Position numbers and translations under genes: made by a program | Assembly: GCA_964419335.1 (NCBI GenBank) | Contig: CAYQOX010000004.1 | Location: 1-64,000 of the forward strand | Source: CAYQOX01 sp964419335 | GTDB lineage: Bacteria; Hinthialibacterota; Hinthialibacteria; Hinthialibacterales; Hinthialibacteraceae | DNA length: 64,000 nt | Direction of reading: 5' to 3' | The notes under the pieces: generated by a model | Told to the model about the DNA's origin: nothing | Seen by the model: only the letters and a program-made list of their open reading frames with translations | The model's database searches: none | Shown: positions 46,631 to 54,505 of the stretch, piece after piece | Numbering within the stretch: position 1 is the first letter of the stretch | Layout: each line of letters opens with the position of its first letter

Positions 46631-48160
46631 TCATATTTGAAAAGACTCGAAGGGCAACAATCCTTCGATCTTATTATATACCGATTCAACAATCGATTCA
46701 TGCGGTAGATTCGCCGGTTCTTGCCAATACTGTTGTAAGCGATCATACGCCTTTGACAAAACCAGATCCTCTTTCTCGGGGGTCTCAAAAGCATAGGGAG
46801 CGGAAACAAGTCCTTCTTTCCGGGCTTTTCGAATGTAGCGAGCAAAAAGTTGGGTTGAGGAGGCCGTAACCTGACGCACTTCCTCGACCGCTTTTTCCGC
46901 TTCCTTCATGCCAAACACCGGCTGGCGGATAATCTGGCGCACAATGCCAATATGCTCATCATCTAGCACCGCTTGCAAGGGAGAAAACACATTCGTTTTA
47001 TCCAGCAAGCCAAAAGCATAGTGGATATATTGTGCCCCGGCTTGGGCTACCGCCAATTGCGAAAAGACTTTTTCGATTGTCGCCTGCATTCCTGGAACCT
47101 TAGCATCCCCCACGCCCGCGGTGGAATAGCAAGGAACTCCATAGTATTCAGCCATCTGGATGCAATCTTGGTTATAATGAACGAACTCGGGAGCGCCATA
47201 AAGATCATGCAGATTATCCAATCGTGCACGCACCGGTACCGCTCCATAGAGCACCGGAGCCCCGGGATTCACCAATTGCGCCAAAGTGATGCCCGCTAGA
47301 ATCTCAGCGTTGATCATTGCGACCATCCCTTCTTCACGGACAGGTGCGGTAGAGCCTCCCTGGGGAGAACTGGAAAGCACCACGGGAGCGCCTTTTTTGG
47401 CGATGGCGATCATTTTTTCCGTAGTATCGTCCACCATCTGCAAGGGACTTTTGATGATGCAGGTAATGAAGGAAACCAGCGGGCTTTGTATAAAGTTTTC
47501 TCGGCCGCCCGAGATCAATTCAGCAAGCTGTAAAACCGTATCCAGATTTTTTACATCGGTTAATCCCGCCATTACATGCTTTTGCATATAAAGCAGAGAG
47601 GCGAAAAAGACATTTACATCTTTATTACTTTCATTGATGCCTTCATCCTGAATGTTGACATTACGAATGAAGAAATCAACGTTATCTAAGCGGTTACAAA
47701 GTTTTGCTGATTTACACAAATTCGCGATATTTCCCCGATTTTCGACATACACGGGAAGTTTACGTACATCGTTAGAGTTTTTGCGATTAACAAATTCTTC
47801 CATCTCCGTATCGAGGAAGATGTTGGTCTCCGAACCGGTACCAAAATAAACCAAAGGCTCGTTGGCGTTGAGTTTGAGCGTATTCGACTCGTCTCGCGCG
47901 CCAAGCAATACTTCATCCGGCGCTTGTCGCACGGCATCATCAACCACATGAGCAGGAATCCGTACTTTCCAGGAATCCTCGCCGGCTGGTTCAACAGAAC
48001 AGCCGTTTTGTTGAAACACCTCGACGGCCTTTTTGTTAAAGCAATGCACCCCGGGTTCGCTTAGCATTGCCAGCGAAGCTTTATGAATCGCCTGGACCTG
48101 CTCATTCGACAACCGTCTAAGCGGTTGAACCAAGGTACCTTTTCTATAGTTTTGTTCCAT
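46631..48160 (-). CDS. MttB-family (non-pyrrolysine) methylamine:corrinoid methyltransferase 1
   Basis: A 509-residue member of the trimethylamine methyltransferase superfamily. Family features are PLRRLSNEQVQAIHKASLAML, GTGSETNIFLD, VMAGLTDV, SPLVSFITCIIKSPLQ, PVVLSSSPQGGSTAP and LVNPGAPVLYGAVP, then the STAGVGDAK stretch. The frame is uninterrupted, with no amber codon, so it belongs to the pyrrolysine-free group that includes glycine-betaine (MtgB), proline-betaine and carnitine demethylases. The methyl donor is probably a quaternary amine. GGAG precedes ATG 48160. It sits 22 bp after the pterin methyltransferase gene. Confidence 0.9.
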   Translation of the reverse strand: MEQNYRKGTLVQPLRRLSNEQVQAIHKASLAMLSEPGVHCFNKKAVEVFQQNGCSVEPAGEDSWKVRIPAHVVDDAVRQAPDEVLLGARDESNTLKLNANEPLVYFGTGSETNIFLDTEMEEFVNRKNSNDVRKLPVYVENRGNIANLCKSAKLCNRLDNVDFFIRNVNIQDEGINESNKDVNVFFASLLYMQKHVMAGLTDVKNLDTVLQLAELISGGRENFIQSPLVSFITCIIKSPLQMVDDTTEKMIAIAKKGAPVVLSSSPQGGSTAPVREEGMVAMINAEILAGITLAQLVNPGAPVLYGAVPVRARLDNLHDLYGAPEFVHYNQDCIQMAEYYGVPCYSTAGVGDAKVPGMQATIEKVFSQLAVAQAGAQYIHYAFGLLDKTNVFSPLQAVLDDEHIGIVRQIIRQPVFGMKEAEKAVEEVRQVTASSTQLFARYIRKARKEGLVSAPYAFETPEKEDLVLSKAYDRLQQYWQEPANLPHESIVESVYNKIEGLLPFESFQI

Positions 48161-48182
48161 TGTTCACTTCTCCGATTGCTAT

Positions 48183-48995
48183 TTACTCTTCAAAAACCCC
48201 TTTGCGCGACCCCCGGCCAAAACGTCGGCAAAAACGATCCTTGCCCGCGATGAGGGGACCTAACAAAACCGCCTGTTGAATTTCCTTACGGGTAGGATCA
48301 CAGAAGGCAGAATCCAATCCACAGGCTAGCGCAGCGATCAAAAAAGCACTATTAATCTTCTGCCGGTGAGGTAATCCATAAGAAAGATTTGATAATCCCA
48401 CCGTGGTTTTCACCTTCGGGAATTCTTGCTTAATCGCCTGCACGGTATCAATCACGATGCGTGCGTATTTATGATTCGAAGACAGCGGCATCGTCAAGGC
48501 ATCAAAGTAAAGATTCTCTTCCAGAACGCCCATATCGAGTGCTTTTTGTCGAATCGCACGGCAATGTTCTATCCGGTCTTCTTTGGTTTCTGGCATCGAT
48601 TCTCCATCCATCAAGAGAGCAACCACCGGGGCTTTATGCTCTACAGCGATAGGTAAGAGAGAATTCAATATCGAATCCACATTCTTGACCGAGTTAAGAA
48701 TCCATTCTCTGCGCCCGGCCAAATGTTGGGCACCTGTGCGAATCACATCCACCGAGGCCGAATCCAGAATCAGCGGTTTGTCGGTCGCGTCTAGGGCAAT
48801 ATCGATAAGCCAACACATATCCTCCGCTTCTTTTTCGATGTCACCATCTGGATTCCCGGCATTTAAATCGATGTAATGCGCGCCGGCTTCATTCTGATCG
48901 TTAATCTGTTTGCGAATAATTTCTTCATTCTTCTCCGCAATCGCATTGCGGATTGATTTTCGTGTAGCATTGATTTTTTCGCCAAATACAATCAT
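48183..48995 (-). CDS. Methyltetrahydrofolate:corrinoid methyltransferase-like protein (AcsE/MtvA type)
   Basis: A 270-residue pterin-binding TIM-barrel protein. Features are FGEKINATRKSI, the AGAHYIDLNAGN motif with pterin-binding Asp/Asn, KPLILDSAS, APVVALLMDG, LYFDALTMPLSS and KTTVGLSNLSYGLP, matching MetH pterin domains and MtvA/AcsE enzymes. It would transfer the methyl group between the corrinoid protein and tetrahydrofolate. GAGGA precedes ATG 48995. Its position between the two mttB homologues supports use with both. Confidence 0.9.
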   Translation of the reverse strand: MIVFGEKINATRKSIRNAIAEKNEEIIRKQINDQNEAGAHYIDLNAGNPDGDIEKEAEDMCWLIDIALDATDKPLILDSASVDVIRTGAQHLAGRREWILNSVKNVDSILNSLLPIAVEHKAPVVALLMDGESMPETKEDRIEHCRAIRQKALDMGVLEENLYFDALTMPLSSNHKYARIVIDTVQAIKQEFPKVKTTVGLSNLSYGLPHRQKINSAFLIAALACGLDSAFCDPTRKEIQQAVLLGPLIAGKDRFCRRFGRGSRKGVFEE

Positions 48996-49057
48996 GGTTC
49001 CTCTATTTTTATTACTTTTGAACTCGTTTTGCTTGGTAAGATCAATTTAGATTGGTA

Positions 49058-50497
49058 CTATCGAACTTCAGGAAATCGATCTTTAATTTTTTGAGAAAGA
49101 AGATCATCGATATAGCATGTTTCATTATCTTCTAGAACCTGCTTAACCTGAGAATGGGCTCGATCTTGGGTTGTTAAGGAACCTTGTTGCTCCCATAATT
49201 CACGCTTATCGCGATTGGTTAATGTGGGAACATAATGTTCCTTCTTGAAGTGGCGCCGTGTGTGTCTAACCGCCACAAAATTCCCTCCCGGGCCTACCTG
49301 TTTAATAGTATCAAAGGCCAATGTATTTTCATCGACAACAATGCCTTTGACTGCCCGCTTCACCATACCAATAATCTCATCGTCAATGACTAACTTTTCC
49401 TTGCTGACAGTCATGGCAAATTCCATAAGTCCGGCAGCATCATGAATAAAATCACCGCCGCTCAATCCCACCAGCATATTGTTCACGGTTGATTCATAGC
49501 CGCATTGGGCATCCAAGGTTTTGGAATCACTGATCCCTGCGGTGGAATAATACGGAAAGCCATAGTAACGAGCCAACTGTCCCGTAGCGGCATTGATCAT
49601 TCCACTTTCTACCGGTCCTCCGAGGTAGCCAACATCGTGCATATTCACAGTGGTAGACACACTCCCATATAAGACTGGAGCCCCTGGATTAGCGAGTTGG
49701 GTTACCATGATATTAATTAATCCATCACAGTTCTGAATCACCAGGGTTCCTGCCAAGGTGACGGGAGAGGTCGCACCGCAAAGCGGCTCTACCGGCACCG
49801 CTGCTGGGATCCCCTTGCGTGCCATTTGGATCATGAATTGCCCATATTTACTATCCAACCGTAAAGGGCTAATGCTGCAGGCGATCATCGATATGATCGG
49901 CCGCTGGCGCAAGGCTTCCTCTCCCCCAGCAACCATTTCCGCCATTTCAATGGTCTTGAAAATACCTTCGGAGGTATAAACACCTCCCATAATGGGCTTT
50001 TTTGTATATTTCATGCCCGCGTAAAACCGGTTCACATCGACGTCTTCTACCGGAATCTCATTGGGATACGTCGGCAGAAGCATAAAATCGATATTATTAA
50101 GCCGGTCAGCCAAACGAATCACATCCATCAAGTCTTGCAGATTGGCTTCACGTTTCTCTTGGGTTTCGTGATCTAGAATAAATAACGCGGTTCCACCGGT
50201 ACCAAAATAAGAATGACCGGCACCCAAAGTAATGTTGTATCGATCTTCTCGCCCATAAAGAGTAATTTGATTAGGAGCAGAAGAAATAATTTTTTTAACT
50301 AAGTCTTCTTTGATTCGAACAATACGGTTTTCATCATCGGTTTGGGCACCCGCTTTTTTGAAGAGTTGAAACGCTTCTTCATCTTGAACTTCAAAGCCGA
50401 CCTCTTCAAATACGCGCATGCTGGTTTCATGAATCTGCCGTAAATCATCTTGACTCAGAGGTTCGTACTGAAAACGTTGCTTTGTATGATGTTGCAT
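49058..50497 (-). CDS. MttB-family (non-pyrrolysine) methylamine:corrinoid methyltransferase 2
   Basis: A 479-residue second MttB homologue, clearly different from the first in the operon. Typical parts are PLSQDDLRQIHETSMRVFEEVGFEV, HSYFGTGGTALFILD, MIACSISPLRLD, AVPVEPLCGATSPVTLAGTLV, LANPGAPVLYGSVST and YSTAGISDSKTLDAQ. No amber codon. It ends with a long charged helix region common in this group. Gap to the upstream reactivation-domain gene is 14 bp. Two different MttB proteins served by one corrinoid protein suggest two substrates or a stepwise demethylation. Confidence 0.9.
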   Translation of the reverse strand: MQHHTKQRFQYEPLSQDDLRQIHETSMRVFEEVGFEVQDEEAFQLFKKAGAQTDDENRIVRIKEDLVKKIISSAPNQITLYGREDRYNITLGAGHSYFGTGGTALFILDHETQEKREANLQDLMDVIRLADRLNNIDFMLLPTYPNEIPVEDVDVNRFYAGMKYTKKPIMGGVYTSEGIFKTIEMAEMVAGGEEALRQRPIISMIACSISPLRLDSKYGQFMIQMARKGIPAAVPVEPLCGATSPVTLAGTLVIQNCDGLINIMVTQLANPGAPVLYGSVSTTVNMHDVGYLGGPVESGMINAATGQLARYYGFPYYSTAGISDSKTLDAQCGYESTVNNMLVGLSGGDFIHDAAGLMEFAMTVSKEKLVIDDEIIGMVKRAVKGIVVDENTLAFDTIKQVGPGGNFVAVRHTRRHFKKEHYVPTLTNRDKRELWEQQGSLTTQDRAHSQVKQVLEDNETCYIDDLLSQKIKDRFPEVR

Positions 50498-50511
50498 GAA
50501 ATTCCTTTCAC

Positions 50512-51183
50512 TTAAACTCTTCTATGAGGGCAATTTTTGCGCTTACAATTACGACAAAGATTGCGTAGTTCCATTTCTGAATTGGCATTACATATCCCAA
50601 AAACTCCTGAAACAGATTTCGTAGGAGACATCAAATAGGTATCCGAGAGTTTGACCCCAATTTTTTCATGCGGAATGAGACCAAAGAGTTTCTTTTGTTC
50701 ACGTATAGACCAATCACAATACCCAGGACTGTAACGATAGGTCGTTGTTCGATCTTCGGGGAGTTTTTTACGGATATATTCCTGCATGTACTCGGCCGCT
50801 TCTTCAGCGGCCGCTGAAGCTACCAAATTCAATAAATACCCATAGTGTGGCCGACGTTTCATCGCTTTTTTGACTAAGTCATCGATTTCTTTTCCCACGG
50901 TAGTCAGAAACACGGCCACCTTATCACAATCATTAAACATCTCCTTCAGATTTTTGCTGCTAAAATTCAAATCCTTTGATGATTTCTTATCTTTTTGGCT
51001 CCGAAGAGGAATAATACGGTAAATGCCTTGAGGCTTGATATGGGAAAGCACTTCCCGAATTGCTTTTTTCAATTGAGTTTTCGTTCTTTGAGAAACCTTA
51101 CCATCTTCACCCTCTAAAATTGTGTCCAACAAATGTTTTTCGGATAATTTAACTGGAATAGAGTCGATTTCTTCAACAGACAT
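50512..51183 (-). CDS. Stand-alone MetH activation-domain-like protein (corrinoid reactivation)
   Basis: A 223-residue protein similar to the C-terminal AdoMet-binding domain of B12-dependent methionine synthase. R150-Y-S-P-G-Y155 is the SAM-binding motif and the following CDWSIREQKKLF is family-typical; SDTYLMSPTKSVSG also fits. MetH uses this domain for reductive methylation of oxidised cob(II)alamin. The tail C210-x2-C213-x4-C218 plus a nearby Cys198 may hold zinc or an iron-sulfur cluster and is absent from MetH. It is the first gene of the corrinoid operon, with AAAGGAG before ATG 51183. It may take the place of a RamA-type activase. Confidence 0.88.
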   Translation of the reverse strand: MSVEEIDSIPVKLSEKHLLDTILEGEDGKVSQRTKTQLKKAIREVLSHIKPQGIYRIIPLRSQKDKKSSKDLNFSSKNLKEMFNDCDKVAVFLTTVGKEIDDLVKKAMKRRPHYGYLLNLVASAAAEEAAEYMQEYIRKKLPEDRTTTYRYSPGYCDWSIREQKKLFGLIPHEKIGVKLSDTYLMSPTKSVSGVFGICNANSEMELRNLCRNCKRKNCPHRRV

Positions 51184-51352
51184 AGCATACCATCTCCTTT
51201 AAAATTTTTTTAAAGCTTTCCTTCGTGGTATCACTCGTTATGCAAGAAGAGAAGAGAATTTTTTTTACTGTGAAGGTTTTCAAATATACGCCCTTGCGTT
51301 TGCGTATGTTCCCTCACAAACCACTATAAAACAAAATTGTGTTGAAATTCCC

Positions 51353-51387
51353 TACCGGAGAAATAATCTTCTATTATTTCTCCGGTA
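51353..51387. repeat. Perfect 15-bp inverted repeat
   Basis: TACCGGAGAAATAAT (51353-51367) pairs without mismatch with 51373-51387 around a CTTCT loop. No T-run follows on either strand, so it is not a standard terminator. It lies 170 nt upstream of the corrinoid operon, in its probable leader or promoter. Confidence 0.7.
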
Positions 51388-51624
51388 TAAAACACCTTCA
51401 TAAACAACATTCATGGAATCATTTTCATCGCTGGATGATATTATTATAATATTATCACGATGAAAGTATAGGGGTAAAAACAGTTTTGTGTGGGTTTGAA
51501 CAATAAAAATCCAATTATCGCACTGTTTTCATTAGACTTATACATATTTCGGGAATTTTAAAATAATATAGAATCCTATATGTATTTTTGATAATTGTAT
51601 TCTTATTATACCACAAGAGATAGC

Positions 51625-51654
51625 AAAAGCCCGTGAAGAGTGACCTTCACGGGC
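51625..51654 (-). terminator. Intrinsic terminator downstream of the HEAT-repeat gene
   Basis: A perfect 10-bp stem GCCCGTGAAG (51629-51638)/CTTCACGGGC (51645-51654), 6-nt loop; on the minus strand TTTTGCT follows. It is about 130 nt after the stop of the HEAT-repeat gene. Confidence 0.75.
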
Positions 51655-51668
51655 TGGTTTCATTCAGT

Positions 51669-51715
51669 GGTGTGACTCACCGGGCCTCGCTAGGGCCTAA
51701 TCGCAAGATAGCGAG
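51669..51715 (-). ncRNA. Candidate structured RNA or 3'-UTR element
   Basis: Two adjacent stems: GGTG/CACC (51669-51681) and CTCGCTA (51686-51692)/TAGCGAG (51709-51715), the latter enclosing a duplicated GGGCCT. With the terminator at 51625-51654 it would form the end of a minus-strand RNA. It matches no RNA family that I know and could be only a long 3' UTR. Confidence 0.3.
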
Positions 51716-51787
51716 CTTGGAAAGTATTGGAGGAGAGGAACATAATCATCTAAATAAATATTCCTTATTATGATTATTATGAATGCT

Positions 51788-52705
51788 TCAAGTTTGAGCT
51801 AAGGCGGCCAAGTTTTTCTTTGCGGTTTCTGCTACTTGTTGATTCTCACTTTTTACGCATTGTTTCAACAACTTGGACGCTTCCTCGCTGCCAATGGTAC
51901 CTAAGGTCTGTACCATAACGATCTGTTTATCGGTAGAGAGATCATCAAGGACATCCGCGATTGCCTTCACCACGGCATCACTTTTCATTTCTTGAGCCGT
52001 AAGCGCTGCGGCTTGCACCATAGAAAAATCATTGCCTTGAATCGCCTTGATCAGCGTCGGGATTCCTTGTTTTCCTTGGAGCAATACAACACCTCTCAGG
52101 CTTCCAGCCCGAACTTGATGAGGGACCTCGTCGAGAGTGAGTAAATGATTATAAATCTTCAGAGCGATATTTTTCTTCTTTTTAGAGAAGAGTGCCTCGG
52201 CACAACGAAGTAATCCTTCGAAAATATCAACCCGATTTTCTTTATTAGCATCCTCTAGGGCATTCATCAAATCCTTGGAAGCGCGTTCAGTTCCAATAGA
52301 ACCCAAAGCACGGGCAGCGGCACTTTTTATTTTGGAATCTTCGCATTTCAAATGTTCCGCGACAAGTTGATCGGCCTTTTCATCGCGCCGAAATCCTACG
52401 GAGCCAATAACGCCAACAAGCGGCAATCCTTTAACTTTTTTCAATGCTTCACGCAAGACTTCATCCACAGCAGGATCAGGGTTGGGCTCCAACCCATAGC
52501 GAGCCATATGCGATAATTCTTCATCGTCCAATAATTGGGCCAACGGTTTGATGGATTTCTTCGTACCGATAACCCCCAACTCCCGGCAAGCATCGACTTT
52601 GTCTTTTCGTGAAGCCTCAGAGGATTGTAAAACCGCAATCAATTGCTCTTCTTTATCGTTCTCTGTGGCTGCATGTAATGCAGCTTGTAATTTTGTTTGT
52701 TTCAT
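51788..52705 (-). CDS. HEAT-repeat protein
   Basis: A 305-residue protein made of alpha-helical HEAT/PBS-lyase-like repeats: ELGVIGTKKSIKPLAQLLDDEE, ARALGSIGTERASKDLMNALED and QTLGTIGSEEASKLLKQCVKS repeat at roughly 30-residue steps over the whole length. No signal peptide and no enzyme motif. Such repeats serve as protein-binding scaffolds. AAGGAGA precedes ATG 52705. It is 21 bp after the Tat Gfo/Idh gene and shares its transcript; HEAT and exported Gfo/Idh proteins often neighbour each other in Planctomycetes-like genomes. Confidence 0.85.
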   Translation of the reverse strand: MKQTKLQAALHAATENDKEEQLIAVLQSSEASRKDKVDACRELGVIGTKKSIKPLAQLLDDEELSHMARYGLEPNPDPAVDEVLREALKKVKGLPLVGVIGSVGFRRDEKADQLVAEHLKCEDSKIKSAAARALGSIGTERASKDLMNALEDANKENRVDIFEGLLRCAEALFSKKKKNIALKIYNHLLTLDEVPHQVRAGSLRGVVLLQGKQGIPTLIKAIQGNDFSMVQAAALTAQEMKSDAVVKAIADVLDDLSTDKQIVMVQTLGTIGSEEASKLLKQCVKSENQQVAETAKKNLAALAQT

Positions 52706-52726
52706 GAGAAATCTCCTTCTCGTCCT

Positions 52727-54052
52727 TTATATAATCCACGGTTCACGTTGAGCGCGTGAACGCAGGCGATTGGCTTGAGGATCATCGATAAATTCTTCCT
52801 TCACTGGGTCATAGCGCATATCCCTTTTGAGCCACATGCAAATATTGGCCGCATGGACAGTGGTCATGGAGTTATGCATCATCACAGGATTGGCCACCGT
52901 TTGTCGCCGGGATTTAATGCAATCCAAGAGATTGCGCCAATGATTCATAGGACGTTGGGTGCGTTGCATATAATTATTGACCAGTTTATCGAAATCCTTC
53001 AACATTTCAGAATCGGACACATCAGGCTTTTCATATCCATCAGCGATCGATACCCATCCATCTGTGCCAACATAACGAACTCCGCAGGATCCTTCCCAGC
53101 CTTCCAAGGCCAAGACCATTTTTATTCCATTTTTAAAATGAACCGTCATTCCATCTCCTGTAGGGTTATCTACATAGTTATATTCCACCGGAGAAGTATC
53201 CCAAGCGTCGATCGCCACTTGGCATTGTGCGAAGGTGTGGGCACCCCATTCCCCAATACAGCTGGTATGAAAATCATAATGCCCACGCCATCCGCCTTTG
53301 ATGTATTGTTCATTGAAGGGACGCCAGGGACAGGGACCCAACCACGCATCCCAATCGACTTCCTCTTCAGGCGGTAGGGATTGTTCAGGAAGCCAATCAT
53401 GGGTCATCATCGCATCATGCCAGGGAGCGATGTGGGCATATACGGTGTGCACATCACCTAAGCGTCCGGTTCGAACGAGTTCATTTGCGAATGTAAAATT
53501 GGCCTCGCTTAAACGTTGTGTCCCGGTTTGGTAAACGCGTCCATGCCGAGCGGCTGTTTCAACAACCGCCTGCCCCTCCGCGATGGTCATGCTAGAAGGT
53601 TTTTCGGTATAAATATCTTTCCCCGCGCGCATCGCCATGATCGACGCGACTGCATGCCAACGATCGCCCGTCGCGATCAGAACCGCGTCGATATCGGTGC
53701 GTTCCTCCAAGAATTCACGAATATCGCTGTAGAGTTTACAGTCAGTATTATCATAGCGAGCATCCACAATCTTTTTCACTTCTTCCCGTCTTGATTTTTG
53801 TGGATCACAATTGGCGACAAAACGCAAGTCATCTTCTTGCAAAAACTTCCGCATGTCATATTGACCACGCCCGCCAATACCGATTCCCCCCATGATGATC
53901 TTTTCATTGGGTGGAACGGCTCCATGTCGCCCTAGCACGCTGGTAGGAAGAACAAGAGGAGCCATGGCAATTGCACCGACCTGAGCACTTGTCTTAATAA
54001 ACTGGCGACGATTGGGTTGCAACGGTTTCTTCGAATGTTTCGATTCGGTCAT
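52727..54052 (-). CDS. Tat-exported Gfo/Idh/MocA-family oxidoreductase 2
   Basis: A 441-residue protein with a twin-arginine signal NRRQFIKTSAQVGAIAMAPLVLP. The Rossmann region reads IIMGGIGIGGRGQYDMRKFL, and VLIATGDRWHAVASIMAM and YTEKPSSMTIAEG are family motifs; GGWRGHYDFHTSCIGEWGAHTFAQ carries the catalytic His region. It ends REPWII, like the SPFE/WEL-tail group of exported members. GGAGG precedes ATG 54052. It forms a two-gene unit with the HEAT-repeat gene. Exported members in this clade act on sugars or inositols outside the cytoplasm. Confidence 0.86.
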   Translation of the reverse strand: MTESKHSKKPLQPNRRQFIKTSAQVGAIAMAPLVLPTSVLGRHGAVPPNEKIIMGGIGIGGRGQYDMRKFLQEDDLRFVANCDPQKSRREEVKKIVDARYDNTDCKLYSDIREFLEERTDIDAVLIATGDRWHAVASIMAMRAGKDIYTEKPSSMTIAEGQAVVETAARHGRVYQTGTQRLSEANFTFANELVRTGRLGDVHTVYAHIAPWHDAMMTHDWLPEQSLPPEEEVDWDAWLGPCPWRPFNEQYIKGGWRGHYDFHTSCIGEWGAHTFAQCQVAIDAWDTSPVEYNYVDNPTGDGMTVHFKNGIKMVLALEGWEGSCGVRYVGTDGWVSIADGYEKPDVSDSEMLKDFDKLVNNYMQRTQRPMNHWRNLLDCIKSRRQTVANPVMMHNSMTTVHAANICMWLKRDMRYDPVKEEFIDDPQANRLRSRAQREPWII

Positions 54053-54231
54053 TGGATAGCCTCCAAACTTTGGCTTTGGTATTTTTTTCGGGTGTGATTA
54101 TCAAAACAAGTTCCCAATTCTTTCACGAGCCGTTTAAACCAGAAACAAGGCATAACAATCCCACCCAAACGATCATAACAAATTATTCAAAGACAAATAA
54201 AGCGGTAAGATACTCATGGAGCCAAATTAAT

Positions 54232-54268
54232 AAAAAAAGCCTGCAAGGGATTTTCACCCTTAGGCTTC
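54232..54268 (-). terminator. Intrinsic terminator overlapping the end of the ArsR remnant
   Basis: Stem AAGCCT..AAGGG/CCCTT.AGGCTT (54238-54250 with 54257-54267, one internal asymmetry); on the minus strand a TTTTTTT run follows. The TAA of the ArsR-like frame (54260-54262) is within the stem. Confidence 0.75.
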
Positions 54269-54391
54269 AATCAATTGACAAACACACAATTCCCTTCCCC
54301 GCAAGATCATGAGGGAACGCAGCCGCGGTCTATCAGAGACCGCTTTAAGAATTGGAAGTACACTCGATATTTTATTTCTATATTTCGTCAT
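54260..54391 (-). pseudogene. ArsR-family regulator fragment, truncated in the DNA-binding helix
   Basis: A 43-codon frame whose product resembles the start of an ArsR-type repressor: VLPILKAVSDRPRLRSLMIL followed by GRELCVCQLIEA. In intact ArsR proteins the ELCVCEL metal/helix region is followed by the recognition helix (LxLSQSTVSRHL); here a TAA stops it at that point and no such sequence exists downstream in any frame. No ribosome site precedes the likely start. The remaining piece cannot bind DNA alone. I read it as a decayed gene, cut where a terminator hairpin now stands. Confidence 0.55.
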
Positions 54392-54439
54392 ATAACGTAA
54401 TGCAGTCTCTTGCTCGATAGGGTCAACATGAGACCCTCT

Positions 54440-54475
54440 GTTTTTATAAAAAAAACGGAGACCTATAGCCTCCGT
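54440..54475 (-). terminator. Intrinsic terminator after the DUF1080 gene
   Basis: Stem ACGGAG (54455-54460)/CTCCGT (54470-54475); on the minus strand TTTTTTTTATAA follows. It lies 31 nt after the DUF1080 stop. Confidence 0.8.
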
Positions 54476-54505
54476 CATTCTACCAATGGGAAAAAGGTGA
54501 ATCGA

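Larger units (their letters stand above)
51184..51787. other. 600-bp intergenic region with two hairpin elements
   Basis: No protein gene is supported. A perfect 15-bp inverted repeat lies at 51353-51387, an AT-rich stretch with symmetric TATAAT-like boxes at 51443-51450, a minus-strand terminator at 51629-51654 and a structured GC-rich stretch at 51669-51715. I looked for a cobalamin riboswitch B12 box and did not find one. Confidence 0.55.
54053..54505. other. Intergenic region with an ArsR remnant between two terminators
   Basis: About 450 bp. It holds two minus-strand intrinsic terminators (54232-54268 and 54440-54475) and, between them, a broken ArsR-like reading frame. The part next to the Gfo/Idh start (54053-54230) shows no gene. 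Confidence 0.6.

Noticed and set aside
46631..50497. Pyrrolysine-containing MttB
   Set aside because: Both MttB-like genes are full length without an in-frame amber codon, and no pylTSBCD genes are in the window.
51184..51787. Cobalamin riboswitch upstream of the corrinoid operon
   Set aside because: I searched by eye for the GCCACTG B12 box and its flanking helices; none is present.
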